From NCBI GenBank assembly GCA_937901915.1, contig CALGUD010000126.1:1-39694 (forward strand): DNA of 39,694 nucleotides, given 5' to 3'. Both the position numbers and the translations under genes were made by a program. The notes below the pieces were generated by a model. It saw only the letters and a list, made by a program, of their open reading frames with translations, was not told the DNA's origin and searched no databases. Shown in pieces: positions 1-9,302 of this stretch; position 1 is the stretch's first letter, and each line of letters opens with the position of its first letter. This DNA comes from an uncultured Flavobacteriaceae bacterium (GTDB taxonomy: Bacteria > Bacteroidota > Bacteroidia > Flavobacteriales > Flavobacteriaceae).

Positions 1-28
1 AAGCAAAATACCAATATTTAAAACAGAT

Positions 29-48
29 TAACTGTCTTCCGAACAGTT
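29..48 (-). terminator. Weak hairpin after the alpha-2-macroglobulin gene
   Basis: A 6-bp stem (AACTGT at 30-35 with ACAGTT at 43-48) lies about 30 bases past the tandem stop codons of the minus-strand gene that ends at 79. Read on the minus strand it is followed by a T-containing but interrupted tract. It is a possible terminator only; the stem is short. Confidence 0.3.
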
Positions 49-78
49 GTGGTTTCAAACTCTTGAAGGGTTGGGTTA

Positions 79-3000
79 TTACTCTTTAACCTGTATTCTC
101 ACGCCTTCGGAATGACTTGTAAACTCCGGTGCATACATGCATTGTATGGTGGTAATGCCATTGTTGAAATCCCCGGCATTGTTGACCCTTAAATCATATT
201 CAAAAACATACACGCCTTTTGGTAAAGTGCTAAAAAAGAAATTGGTGCTGGCATCTTTGGTGCTTTCATAATAGCCAAGTCCGTCCTGCCATTTGTACTG
301 CGAAAGTACGTTTACAGGCTCTAAGCCGGAGGCACGCATGTCTTTCATATGCACATACTCCATTTCCCTGTCCACCCTTAATTCTATCCGCACGCGGATA
401 AGGTCGCCTACTTTTAATCCAGTTGTGCCGGTTATAGCCGTAATTTCTTCGCCTTTATCTGTGTTTTTCTTCAAAAACAGCTTTTTAGACAATTTTAAAG
501 GCGTTTCAGCATGTGTAATCTTATCCAGGTCTTCAAAATACTGCCAGTAGAGTCCGCCCCAGGCAATTCCGTCCCCTTTTTTGGTAATGGTTACATCGGC
601 CATTTCAGGGGTAACTTCATTTCCGCTCCACGAGGTTTTAAAATACCCGGTACCGGCTTCCACCTTTACATCCTCCATTTTTGTAGGGTCAATGGTTTTG
701 TCACCTACTTTAATATCTACCATATCGGTTACGGAAAGCCAGTCGCTGCCTTGCAGCAAGAGTGCATATACAGCTTCGGTAGTAGCTTTGGTACTTTCCC
801 AGCTATTGGTCTGCTTGTTTTTTAATAACCAGATCTTAAGGTTATCTATGGTTTTTACATCGCCTTCAATTTCAGAAAAAGCTTCAATCATTAAAGCTTG
901 TGTTTCTATAGGCGCCTGGTACCAGAACCAGCTCGGTTTATTTTCTTTCCAGTACATGCCCAGTTCATCACTGGTAATGCTGTTTTCTTTTAATGACTTG
1001 GTGATTTTATTAGCTGTTTCCTTGTCGTTCATCCTGTACATTATTAATGACAGCATTCCTTTGGCATACAGGCTTTTGTTTAACCAGTATTCCCGTGTCT
1101 GTTTAGCATAATAGGCCGTAATTTCCTTGACCTCTGCCGATAACGGGATTTCCTTATAAAAACTCCGCATGTACAGGTAATGAATCTGCGAATAGGTTAA
1201 ATGGTCATCATCTAAATTTGAAGTATGGTCTTTCATCCATTCATATTCTTTTACAAATTCAGCATCCAGGTATTGAATGGCTTTGTGGATCATCTGTTGG
1301 GTTTCGCCATCAAATTCTTCCACATTTAAATGGTTGAGGTGGCCAAAGCCCGTAATGATGTGTTGTGTGATATACCTGCTCGGATATCCGCCGTTAAACC
1401 AGGCCCATGCACCGTTATTCATTTGCGATTGCATGAGTTTTCGTTTGGAATTTGCCAACTCATTGCTCATTTTATTAAGGTCAAACAACAAACCGATCCG
1501 TTTTTTCTGTTCCGTTTCACTTTGTGCATCCCGTAACCACGGTGTTTCCTCTATTAAAAGCGATTTTAACTCCTGGTTCTTTTCGAGGTTACTTAATAGC
1601 GCATCTGTATTTTTCCACTGGTTAAAGACCTCTTTAATCCGCGGATTCGAATTCGCAATATGGCTCGCCAGTTTATTGGCATAATACCGTGCAAAAATTT
1701 GTTCATTGCACTCGTACGGAAACTCCATCAAATAGGGGAGTGCCTGTACCGCATACCAGGCCGGGTTGGAAGTCATTTCCAGCGTAAGTTGGTGATGCTT
1801 TAAGGTGGTAGATGTATTATTCTTTAATTTATCCAGCGTAAAAGTTTTTGTCTGGTCAGAGCGGATCCACATAGGCATCGTTTCTGTAACCAGCATGCGG
1901 TTTGACAATACCGGTAGCGCATTTTGCTCCCCATCAGAGAAATCACCTGCTTTGGCAATTACCTGGTATTGTACAGCCTGTACATCATCCGGTATCTGGA
2001 GGGTCCACGATACATTTGTATTTCCTTCCGCATCCACCGTAAAATTCGTTCTGTCTTCTGCCTTGAGTAATTTTTCTGTAATATCATTTCCGGATACGGC
2101 ATCGGATAATTTTAAAACGGCTTGGCCCGATAATGATTTTTCCGTGAGGTTGGAAATTTTACTGCTGATGGTTATCTGGTCGCCCTGCCTTAAAAAGCGC
2201 GGTGCATTGGGAACAACCATCAATTCCTTTTGTGTGACGGTTGTTAAGGATTGCGTGCCTGATTCCAGCGTTTTGGTATGTGCAAGTAATTGCAGTTTCC
2301 ATTCGGTGAGCGCTTCCGGTGTGGTAAAACTAAAGGATACATTCCCTTCGGCATCTGTAGTTAACTGCGGAAAGAAAAATGCGGTTTCCTGCAGGTTTTT
2401 GCGGATAGCAACCCCGTCAAAATCCTCATCTTCCGAATCGGAACCACCGGGAGGTGGGGGAGGGACATTGCCGACCGTATCCTTTTCTTTTTTAGCCCTG
2501 ACACCACCATCGTCTGCGGACATCGCCATTTCTTTCATTTCAGCCTCCTCGGCATGAACCGGGGAGGGAGAGCTAACTCCTTTTCGTGCCATAGCTCCAT
2601 AAAGGTGGTGAGTATTTGCAAAATAAAACCCAAACCAGTTCAGCTGGTCGTAATATTGGGTTGGATACGAGTGATATTTATTCGTATTATCATAATGGTT
2701 AAAACCTCGTGTGCCAAAACTGTTGTTTCCGTTTATGCTGTTATAAGAATTATAAGTAGGCCGATATATTGGATTAAAATACCAGGAATGGTGCATAAAC
2801 TGGTCTAGTGAAGCATCGTACATACTTGCCAGCATTTCTGCAGCTACTTTATCGCCTTTAGCACCTTTTATTTTAAAAGACCAGGTTTCTTCTACTCCCG
2901 GTTTTAGTTTATCCCGGAAAGTAATGGTTTCTATTTGCAGGTGTGATGCAGGATAGGGAACAGAAATATTTATAATTCCGCTTTTAAAGGAATTGTGGTA

Positions 3001-6000
3001 GGCATAGCTGTATTTAATAGCAAAACCACCCAGGTCTTCTGCCTTCACAGGAATTTTTATTTCCTTACAATTGTCTTTTAAATCTATAGTATGTGTGGAA
3101 ACGATTTTATGGTTTTTTTCTACATCAACGGTAACGGTCATACCTTTTGCGGCAGAACAAATCTTTAACACCACATTTTCTCCGGTTTTATAACTGTCTT
3201 TGTCGATTTTAACAGAAAACAGCTGATTATCTGCAGTAGTAGTGTCATTCTCACTAAAAAGTTCAGTATGCTGAATATCTTTTACTTCCTGTCCGAATTT
3301 ATCTTTTGTTTCCAGCTCCACCACATATTTTCCGGATTTCCATTTTTGGATATTCTCCAGACTCATTTCTGTTTTTTCGGCGGTATTGAAGGTGTTGGTA
3401 AATACAAGTTCCCCCTTTTCCCATGTTTTAAAATCGGATACAATGCCATAGGCTTCATACGGGAATAGTTCTGCGTATTCACTTTCGGTAAACCCTTTGT
3501 AGTCTGGGGCTTCCCACGGACGTTCGCGATATACCCTGTCCGGAGCCTGTAGTTTATAAATCTTTATAGTTCCTTGTGCAGGTACAAATTGTCCGTTTAA
3601 ATTTTGTGTGTTTATAGTGAGTTTATGATCATTTTTTCCTTTGTCTAACTTACTTTGAATATAAACATTTGCAGTTAGTGCATGATACCCTACATTAACC
3701 ACTGTGGTTGTGCTCCGGGTCTCGCCGTTGATGTCGGTTACATCGGCAGTAACTTCATAACGAAAAACAGGTAAGTTTTCTTTATTTACGCTGTTGTCCG
3801 GGATGGCTTTAAAAGTAATTTCATATTCCCCTTTGGCATTGGTTGTTGTTTCTCCATGAGCTATTTCCATAGGCTCGCTCGAAAAGTATGGCCTGCGCCC
3901 GTAAAACCAGAAGGGGTATTGAACCTGCCGGTGCACCCTGTAAACCACTTTGGCGTCGGTAATATTACTGCCGGTGTAGGCTGAAGCACTTCCTTTTACA
4001 ATAATACTGTCGTTTACCTTATACGTTTCTGTAACCGGTTTAAAATTGGTCTCAAATTTCGGACGTTTATATTCTTCAACCGAGAAGGAGGCGTTACCAT
4101 GAAGGTTTACCTGTTTTGAAGTAACTTCTATGTTAAAATACCCTGTGAGCCCGCCTTCCGGAAGAATAAATTCTCCCTGGAATGATCCGTACTCATTGGT
4201 TTTAAATTCCAGCGTTTTTACATTTTGCCCGTTTACATCCTTTAAACTGGCTGAAACCACAGTATTTGTAAGGATTTCCGATTTTGATTTCACTTGCTTA
4301 ATGGCAATACCCTTAAAAAATACGGTTTGCCCCGGACGGTAAATACTTCGGTCAGTAAAAACAAAGACCTGGTTGGATTTGTGTTCCCCAACCGTCCTGC
4401 TATATACATAGTAAGGGCCAAAATAGGCGTTCTCACCCTTGTAGTTTATGTGCGCATTTACATCGTAGTATCTGTCTCCGGAACTTAGTTCAATAGCTCC
4501 ATCATTGTTAGTAGTGAAGTGCTTTGTTAATATTTTTCCGTCGTATGTTTGTTTATAGCTAAGGCTGATATTTGCACCCGGTAAAGGTTTTCCGTTGTTT
4601 CTGTCTATGAGCTGAAATATATGTTTGTTGCCATCACTCTTATCAACTAAAGCCAAATCTGTTACCTGAACCGTGTTATGAGAATACGTTTTTTCATTAT
4701 CAGCATCCGGCAATGAAAGTATGAGGTGGTATCCGCTGGTTAGTTGAGGTAATAATATCTCTGTAGTATGGCTTTGATAATCATTTTCATTTTTAAGTGG
4801 CGATTTCCATACCTTTTCCGGGTCTAAATTTTTAATAAAATTAAAACGTTCTTCCTCCCTGTCTAATTTGGAAAATCTTAAAAATTGATCCCTGGAGAGT
4901 TTAAAGGACTTAAGGTTTAATTCACTCAGGTTTCTATACCGGACCAATATTTTAGAAGGCTGGTTAACCGGTAAATATTGTTCGGAAGTAAGGCTTACAT
5001 CTTCCCGGATAATCTCATGCTTAAGAGCCTTGCATTTTTCTGCTCCCACACTGTTGGGGTAGGTTGAAATAACCCTTTCGCAAATTTCAAGTGCTTCTTT
5101 ACGTTTCCACTGATTTTCAGTTTTCGTTTCAGGCACATACTCATTGGCCTGGAGATTATACAATGACGCAATTTCAAAATCGTATAAACCTGTTACTTCA
5201 TGATCCTTATAAATACTTTTAGAACCCCGGAGTGCTGTTAAAAATTTTTCTGCTTTATTAGGAAATACCGCATGCTGATAAATAAATTTCAGGCGTTCTA
5301 TATCAACATCGGCCAGAGCATAGGGTTCTTTGTCTTTTAAATGAAAGTCGATTAAACTTTGATACACTTTTAAGGCTATAAGCTGTAAGGAGGTACTGTC
5401 TTTAGACTGAAGGTCCAACCTGGTAAATTGCCTGGCTTCACATAGTAAGTCCGGGTTATCAATTTCAAACTTATAGGCAGGTTTTGTAATGTTATTCTCG
5501 GTAGTTTTATAAAATATAAGTGCCTGGTGTGCTAAAAAATCATACAGGGTTGGCCTGAAAGTTTTAGAGTTTTTCGCGGGAAGGAGTAAGGGGTCATACT
5601 TGCTTAAGTCTTCTTTTTTCAGGAGGTCTGCATTTTCCAGTGAATTTTGAAAATGAGTTTGTATTTCATTAAATATAGTTTGCAGGTCCCAGGTTTGAAA
5701 ATCGTTTGCATCGACTTTTTCGGAAGTATGAGTCCTGTTATAAAACCGCCACCTGTTTTGCTGAAAATATTGCCAGTATAAATTGGGCAGCAGGCTTTCT
5801 ATGATATTTTTTTCAGGAGATTTGCTATTTGCAATCTCCTCTTTAAAATTATTAATGATACTGAGTTGGGCATCTTCTTCAAGAATTAGCGTATACTTTG
5901 ATGCATACATCAAAGATTTGATTTTCTGATTTACATTTTTCTCTTTAGAAGCTTTTTTCCGGATTGTTTCAACAGCTTCCAGGGCAGATTTGGTGAGTCC

Positions 6001-6114
6001 TTCGTTTTCCAGGTTCTCTACCTTTTTCCATAGTTCCGGATAGTTGTTGTCTTGCGCAGGCGAAAGATGAATATTCAAAATAATAACTGTAGTTAGGATT
6101 AAATATGTTCTCAT
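79..6114 (-). CDS. Alpha-2-macroglobulin family protein with thioester motif
   Basis: Bacterial alpha-2-macroglobulins trap attacking proteases: cleavage of a bait region exposes a thioester that links covalently to the protease. I chose the ATG at 6114, which gives 2011 aa and an immediate signal peptide (MRTYLILTTVIILNIHLSPAQ-like, cut after AQ); ATG 6132 is an alternative. The open frame runs up to a TTG at 6219, but that lies inside a terminator hairpin. Numbering from 6114: a long helical N-terminal part; an MG2-type domain near 580 (TDRSIYRPGQTVFFKG); a Pro/Asp/Glu-rich, probably bait-containing linker near 1190-1235 with five prolines; an A2M domain near 1245 (FFFPQLTTDAEGN); and the thioester motif C-N-E-Q with Cys at about 1469. 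No lipobox is seen, unlike the E. coli lipoprotein YfhM. No PbpC-type partner is visible in the window, but the downstream side is cut off. Confidence 0.9.
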   Translation of the reverse strand: MRTYLILTTVIILNIHLSPAQDNNYPELWKKVENLENEGLTKSALEAVETIRKKASKEKNVNQKIKSLMYASKYTLILEEDAQLSIINNFKEEIANSKSPEKNIIESLLPNLYWQYFQQNRWRFYNRTHTSEKVDANDFQTWDLQTIFNEIQTHFQNSLENADLLKKEDLSKYDPLLLPAKNSKTFRPTLYDFLAHQALIFYKTTENNITKPAYKFEIDNPDLLCEARQFTRLDLQSKDSTSLQLIALKVYQSLIDFHLKDKEPYALADVDIERLKFIYQHAVFPNKAEKFLTALRGSKSIYKDHEVTGLYDFEIASLYNLQANEYVPETKTENQWKRKEALEICERVISTYPNSVGAEKCKALKHEIIREDVSLTSEQYLPVNQPSKILVRYRNLSELNLKSFKLSRDQFLRFSKLDREEERFNFIKNLDPEKVWKSPLKNENDYQSHTTEILLPQLTSGYHLILSLPDADNEKTYSHNTVQVTDLALVDKSDGNKHIFQLIDRNNGKPLPGANISLSYKQTYDGKILTKHFTTNNDGAIELSSGDRYYDVNAHINYKGENAYFGPYYVYSRTVGEHKSNQVFVFTDRSIYRPGQTVFFKGIAIKQVKSKSEILTNTVVSASLKDVNGQNVKTLEFKTNEYGSFQGEFILPEGGLTGYFNIEVTSKQVNLHGNASFSVEEYKRPKFETNFKPVTETYKVNDSIIVKGSASAYTGSNITDAKVVYRVHRQVQYPFWFYGRRPYFSSEPMEIAHGETTTNAKGEYEITFKAIPDNSVNKENLPVFRYEVTADVTDINGETRSTTTVVNVGYHALTANVYIQSKLDKGKNDHKLTINTQNLNGQFVPAQGTIKIYKLQAPDRVYRERPWEAPDYKGFTESEYAELFPYEAYGIVSDFKTWEKGELVFTNTFNTAEKTEMSLENIQKWKSGKYVVELETKDKFGQEVKDIQHTELFSENDTTTADNQLFSVKIDKDSYKTGENVVLKICSAAKGMTVTVDVEKNHKIVSTHTIDLKDNCKEIKIPVKAEDLGGFAIKYSYAYHNSFKSGIINISVPYPASHLQIETITFRDKLKPGVEETWSFKIKGAKGDKVAAEMLASMYDASLDQFMHHSWYFNPIYRPTYNSYNSINGNNSFGTRGFNHYDNTNKYHSYPTQYYDQLNWFGFYFANTHHLYGAMARKGVSSPSPVHAEEAEMKEMAMSADDGGVRAKKEKDTVGNVPPPPPGGSDSEDEDFDGVAIRKNLQETAFFFPQLTTDAEGNVSFSFTTPEALTEWKLQLLAHTKTLESGTQSLTTVTQKELMVVPNAPRFLRQGDQITISSKISNLTEKSLSGQAVLKLSDAVSGNDITEKLLKAEDRTNFTVDAEGNTNVSWTLQIPDDVQAVQYQVIAKAGDFSDGEQNALPVLSNRMLVTETMPMWIRSDQTKTFTLDKLKNNTSTTLKHHQLTLEMTSNPAWYAVQALPYLMEFPYECNEQIFARYYANKLASHIANSNPRIKEVFNQWKNTDALLSNLEKNQELKSLLIEETPWLRDAQSETEQKKRIGLLFDLNKMSNELANSKRKLMQSQMNNGAWAWFNGGYPSRYITQHIITGFGHLNHLNVEEFDGETQQMIHKAIQYLDAEFVKEYEWMKDHTSNLDDDHLTYSQIHYLYMRSFYKEIPLSAEVKEITAYYAKQTREYWLNKSLYAKGMLSLIMYRMNDKETANKITKSLKENSITSDELGMYWKENKPSWFWYQAPIETQALMIEAFSEIEGDVKTIDNLKIWLLKNKQTNSWESTKATTEAVYALLLQGSDWLSVTDMVDIKVGDKTIDPTKMEDVKVEAGTGYFKTSWSGNEVTPEMADVTITKKGDGIAWGGLYWQYFEDLDKITHAETPLKLSKKLFLKKNTDKGEEITAITGTTGLKVGDLIRVRIELRVDREMEYVHMKDMRASGLEPVNVLSQYKWQDGLGYYESTKDASTNFFFSTLPKGVYVFEYDLRVNNAGDFNNGITTIQCMYAPEFTSHSEGVRIQVKE

Positions 6115-6205
6115 AGACTGAATTTTAGCCATAAAGTAAGTGTAATAGCTTTTTACCTGAAACCGGTAATGAGTAAAACCGGCTTTTGAGTTATTGAAGA
6201 TAAGT

Positions 6206-6232
6206 AAAAAATGAGGCAATTGGTTTGCCTCA
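6206..6232 (-). terminator. Intrinsic terminator between the OmpA-like gene and the macroglobulin gene
   Basis: An 8-bp perfect stem (TGAGGCAA at 6212-6219 with TTGCCTCA at 6225-6232) is followed on the minus strand by six T (6206-6211). It closes the three-gene operon that ends at 6272. It also overlaps the furthest upstream possible start of the macroglobulin frame, which argues that the latter starts at 6132 or 6114 from its own promoter. Confidence 0.8.
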
Positions 6233-6271
6233 GGATAGAATTTTTAGCGAAAAATGAATTTCATACTTAAA

Positions 6272-8353
6272 TTAGAAACTTTTCACAATAAAAACACAAC
6301 GCCTGTTTACTTCGTGCTCTTCTTCGGTGCAGGCTTCTTCCGAAGCACAATAAACGAGTGGTTCACTTTCGCCATATCCTTTAGCAACCACCCTTTTCGG
6401 TGCTATACCATTCTCAACAAGGTATTCTTTTACCGAATTAGCACGTTTTTCTGAAAGTTCAAGGTTATATCGTGCATTTCCACGTATATCTGTATGTGTG
6501 CTTACCTCAATGGTCATTTCGGGATACTCGTGCATGAGTTCAATGATTTCATTCAGGATCTTTTTTACATCCCGACGTATATACCACAGGCTGTAATCAA
6601 AATAAATTTCGCCGGTTTTTATAAATACAGTACCGTCCTCTTCAACAATTTTTCTTTCCTTAGCTATAATTTCTTTTGCACGTTGTTTGCGTTTCTGATC
6701 AGCCTGTGCTTTCATTGCAATTTTAGAATCTTCTTCTTTGGCCTTTTCTTGTTGTAGTGTCACCGCTTCCTCCTGTTTTGTTTCCTCTAATGGTTTTAAT
6801 GTCAAGGATGCATCGTTGTTTTTGTTATTCTCTTCCAGAAGAACGACGGACTTTTGATTTTCGGTATAGCCTTTTTTAGAAGCAGATACTACATAATTGG
6901 TGTTACATTGAGCATCAAAACTAAATTTGCCTTCTGTATCTGTTGTTGCTTTACTTAATTCATTTGTATCGCTATCAATTAAGATAATTAAGGTGTTTGC
7001 AAGGACTTCAAGGGTGTTGGCATCCCTGATCGTCCCAGAAATAAGTTGTTTACAATCTTCAATTATTAAAGGTTTAATTTCGGTGAATTGGTAAATGTCG
7101 TCATTACCCCTTCCTTCGGGCCTGTTGGATGAAAAAAAGCCTTCTTTACTTTCCGGGTCAATACTAAATGCAAAGTCGTCATAGCCGGAGTTTACCGGGA
7201 ATCCTATATTGTCCGGTTTAGAAAATCCTGTGTCGGATAATGTACTCACAAAAACATCTAATGAGCCAAATCCGGGGTGTCCGTTTGATGAAAAATACAG
7301 TTCGTTTGTACTTGTAATGAAAGGGAACTGCTCTTTTTTATCGGTATTTATTTCAGGCCCCAGGTTTTTTGGTGGCCCAAAACTTCCGTCGTTATGAACA
7401 GAAACCGAATAAATGTCAAAAGAGCCATGACCTCCGGGCCTGTCTGATGCAAAATAAAGGGTTTTTTCATCCGGGCTTAGTGCTGGATGTTCATTGGAAT
7501 ATTCATCTTCATTAAAAGGTAATGAAGTCACATTTTTCCATTCCCCATCTACCAAATTTGCCTTATAAATTTGAAGATGTGTAATTTCATCATCATCGGT
7601 AATACGCTTTCCTTTTTTATAATTATTCCCCGTAAAATATACTGTGCCTCCGTCTTTTGTAAACACAGCATTTGATTCGTGGAGTTTTGTATTGATTTCC
7701 CCGGGAATGCTTTTTGCTATGGAATCTCCCAGGTTAATCTTTGATAAGGGAACTTCATATATGTCCAAGTAATTCTGACTGTCCCATTTGTAAAGTTTAT
7801 TGAGAAAATTATTTTCTTTTTTTGAAGCTGTAAAAATCAATTTATTATCATGAACTACAGCCCCAAATTCTGAATTAGCTGTATTTATCTCCAGGTTTTT
7901 AATTTTAAAGCGGTCTTCCAATGCCCTTACATTGTTGAGGTAGGTTACTGAGGCTTCAAAAGCTTCTAATTCGGCTTTATTTCCTTTCTTTTCATAGTAC
8001 TGCCTCATTACTGTATTGGCTTCATCGTATTCTTTTAAAGCTTTAAGGGTATGCGCATATTTAAAATAATATTCATCATCGGCCTTGCTGGTGTAAGTAT
8101 TCACAATATATTTATAAACATTGGAAGCTTTCACCATATTGTTGGTGTAATAATAGCTATCACCAAGATTCTTTAAAACTTCATAAGACCTGTCTTTTTT
8201 TGCAATATCCTGGTATAGGGGAATGGCTTCACTGTAAAAAGCACGTTCAAAATAGGAGTTGGCCCTTTCTATTTCCTGTTTGAGTTGTGCATTGCCGGTT
8301 AATGTTGCCCCTAAAATAAATATGATGAATACTATCTTTTTCATAATGTCCAT
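6272..8353 (-). CDS. OmpA family protein with TPR, PD40 propeller and carboxypeptidase-regulatory-like domains
   Basis: This 693-aa envelope protein has a signal peptide (MKKIVFIIFILGATLTGNAQ; ATG 8353 or the ATG at 8344). Domain order: TPR-like helices (about 20-130); PD40/WD40-like propeller repeats (about 225-425, with words such as TLYFASDRPGGHGSFDIY and FFSSNRPEGRGNDDIY); a carboxypeptidase-regulatory-like beta sandwich (about 433-510); a charged Glu/Lys helix (about 515-570); and a C-terminal OmpA domain (about 580-690) with the peptidoglycan-binding pattern HTDIRG...LSEKRA. It starts 2 bases after the PorP/SprF stop codon, so translation is probably coupled. In Bacteroidota such proteins are regularly encoded beside PorP/SprF homologues and are thought to tie a secretion or adhesion complex to peptidoglycan. 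That role here is inferred from context. Confidence 0.9.
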   Translation of the reverse strand: MDIMKKIVFIIFILGATLTGNAQLKQEIERANSYFERAFYSEAIPLYQDIAKKDRSYEVLKNLGDSYYYTNNMVKASNVYKYIVNTYTSKADDEYYFKYAHTLKALKEYDEANTVMRQYYEKKGNKAELEAFEASVTYLNNVRALEDRFKIKNLEINTANSEFGAVVHDNKLIFTASKKENNFLNKLYKWDSQNYLDIYEVPLSKINLGDSIAKSIPGEINTKLHESNAVFTKDGGTVYFTGNNYKKGKRITDDDEITHLQIYKANLVDGEWKNVTSLPFNEDEYSNEHPALSPDEKTLYFASDRPGGHGSFDIYSVSVHNDGSFGPPKNLGPEINTDKKEQFPFITSTNELYFSSNGHPGFGSLDVFVSTLSDTGFSKPDNIGFPVNSGYDDFAFSIDPESKEGFFSSNRPEGRGNDDIYQFTEIKPLIIEDCKQLISGTIRDANTLEVLANTLIILIDSDTNELSKATTDTEGKFSFDAQCNTNYVVSASKKGYTENQKSVVLLEENNKNNDASLTLKPLEETKQEEAVTLQQEKAKEEDSKIAMKAQADQKRKQRAKEIIAKERKIVEEDGTVFIKTGEIYFDYSLWYIRRDVKKILNEIIELMHEYPEMTIEVSTHTDIRGNARYNLELSEKRANSVKEYLVENGIAPKRVVAKGYGESEPLVYCASEEACTEEEHEVNRRCVFIVKSF

Positions 8354-8355
8354 GT

Positions 8356-9291
8356 TTAGAAGAATCTTGGGGATTTGTCATAACCTTTTTTGAGTCCCAG
8401 TAAATCCAGGTCAAAAAGCAAAAGTATTTCATGTGTCCCCGAATTAAAGTCTCCTAAGTTAGAAGTTGTATAGTCATAAGCATAACCGATTCTCATAAAA
8501 GGCGTGGCTTTTACATTAAACATTCCGCTAAATGAATCGTTGATTCTGTATGCCAGACCGCCTTCAAACCTTTCATTAAATAATACATTCATAGATACAT
8601 CTAATACGATGGGAGATCCCTTAACTGCTTTGGCCATTACTGCCGGTTTTAATTTTAAATTCGGATTTAACTCATGCACATACCCACCCGTTAAAAAGAA
8701 ATGAATTTCTTCGGCACCTATTCTGTTAATACCATTTTCTTCTTCCAGATGTTTTGATTTTAAAAGGTTTGGAGCCGAAATACCTGCGTAATAATTGTCG
8801 GTAAAGTAAAAAGCGCCTACGCCGATATTCGGAAAATTACCTCGGATGTCTTCATTAAATGCAGGGTCATCTTGTGTATCCGGAAGCCTGAACCCTTCAA
8901 AATCTGTTTGCAGGTTAGTAAATCCAGCTTTTAAACCCAATGAAACTTTATGTTTTTCGTTCAGCTTTAGAATATAAGCAAAATCGGCATAAATGTTATT
9001 TTCTTTTAAAACCCCATCACCTATATTATCACTGATCACAGAAATTCCCATTTCAATTTTTTCATTAATAGGGGTATGAGCAAAAAAGGTAAATGTTTTG
9101 GGTGCCCCTTCAGCCGAAGCCCATTGTGACCGGTGAATAGCGCCAAAATTTATAATACCTAAATCAGTGGTTGCATAGGCAGGGTTTATCACACTCTGGT
9201 TATACATATACTGGGTGTATTGAGGGTCTTGCTGTGCACTCACAAAGAAGGGGAAAGCAAAAATTATAAAAAGCAAAAATATTCTCTTCAT
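8356..9291 (-). CDS. PorP/SprF family type IX secretion membrane protein
   Basis: This 311-aa outer-membrane beta-barrel has a signal peptide (ending VSA-QQ) and the family's characteristic beginning QQDPQYTQYMYNQSVINPAYA. The C-terminal part has alternating aromatic strands (RIGYAYDYTTSNL, HEILLLFDLDL). In Flavobacterium johnsoniae the paralogue SprF is needed for secretion and surface attachment of the adhesin SprB, which has a type B sorting domain. The gene sits 11 bases downstream of a gene with just such a domain and 2 bases upstream of an OmpA-like gene, so a dedicated secretion or anchoring role for that protein is the natural inference. It is one of several paralogues expected per genome, so I give no symbol. 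Confidence 0.9.
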   Translation of the reverse strand: MKRIFLLFIIFAFPFFVSAQQDPQYTQYMYNQSVINPAYATTDLGIINFGAIHRSQWASAEGAPKTFTFFAHTPINEKIEMGISVISDNIGDGVLKENNIYADFAYILKLNEKHKVSLGLKAGFTNLQTDFEGFRLPDTQDDPAFNEDIRGNFPNIGVGAFYFTDNYYAGISAPNLLKSKHLEEENGINRIGAEEIHFFLTGGYVHELNPNLKLKPAVMAKAVKGSPIVLDVSMNVLFNERFEGGLAYRINDSFSGMFNVKATPFMRIGYAYDYTTSNLGDFNSGTHEILLLFDLDLLGLKKGYDKSPRFF

Positions 9292-9302
9292 CTATTTTAA
9301 AA

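Noticed and set aside
1805..2557. Long plus-strand open frame (250 codons) inside the macroglobulin gene
   Set aside because: Antisense shadow of a clearly coding frame; Ser/Phe-rich and without domain features.
6115..6219. Longer N-terminus of the macroglobulin from a TTG at 6219
   Set aside because: The extension overlaps a strong terminator hairpin and would bury the signal peptide; ATG 6114 or 6132 is far better.
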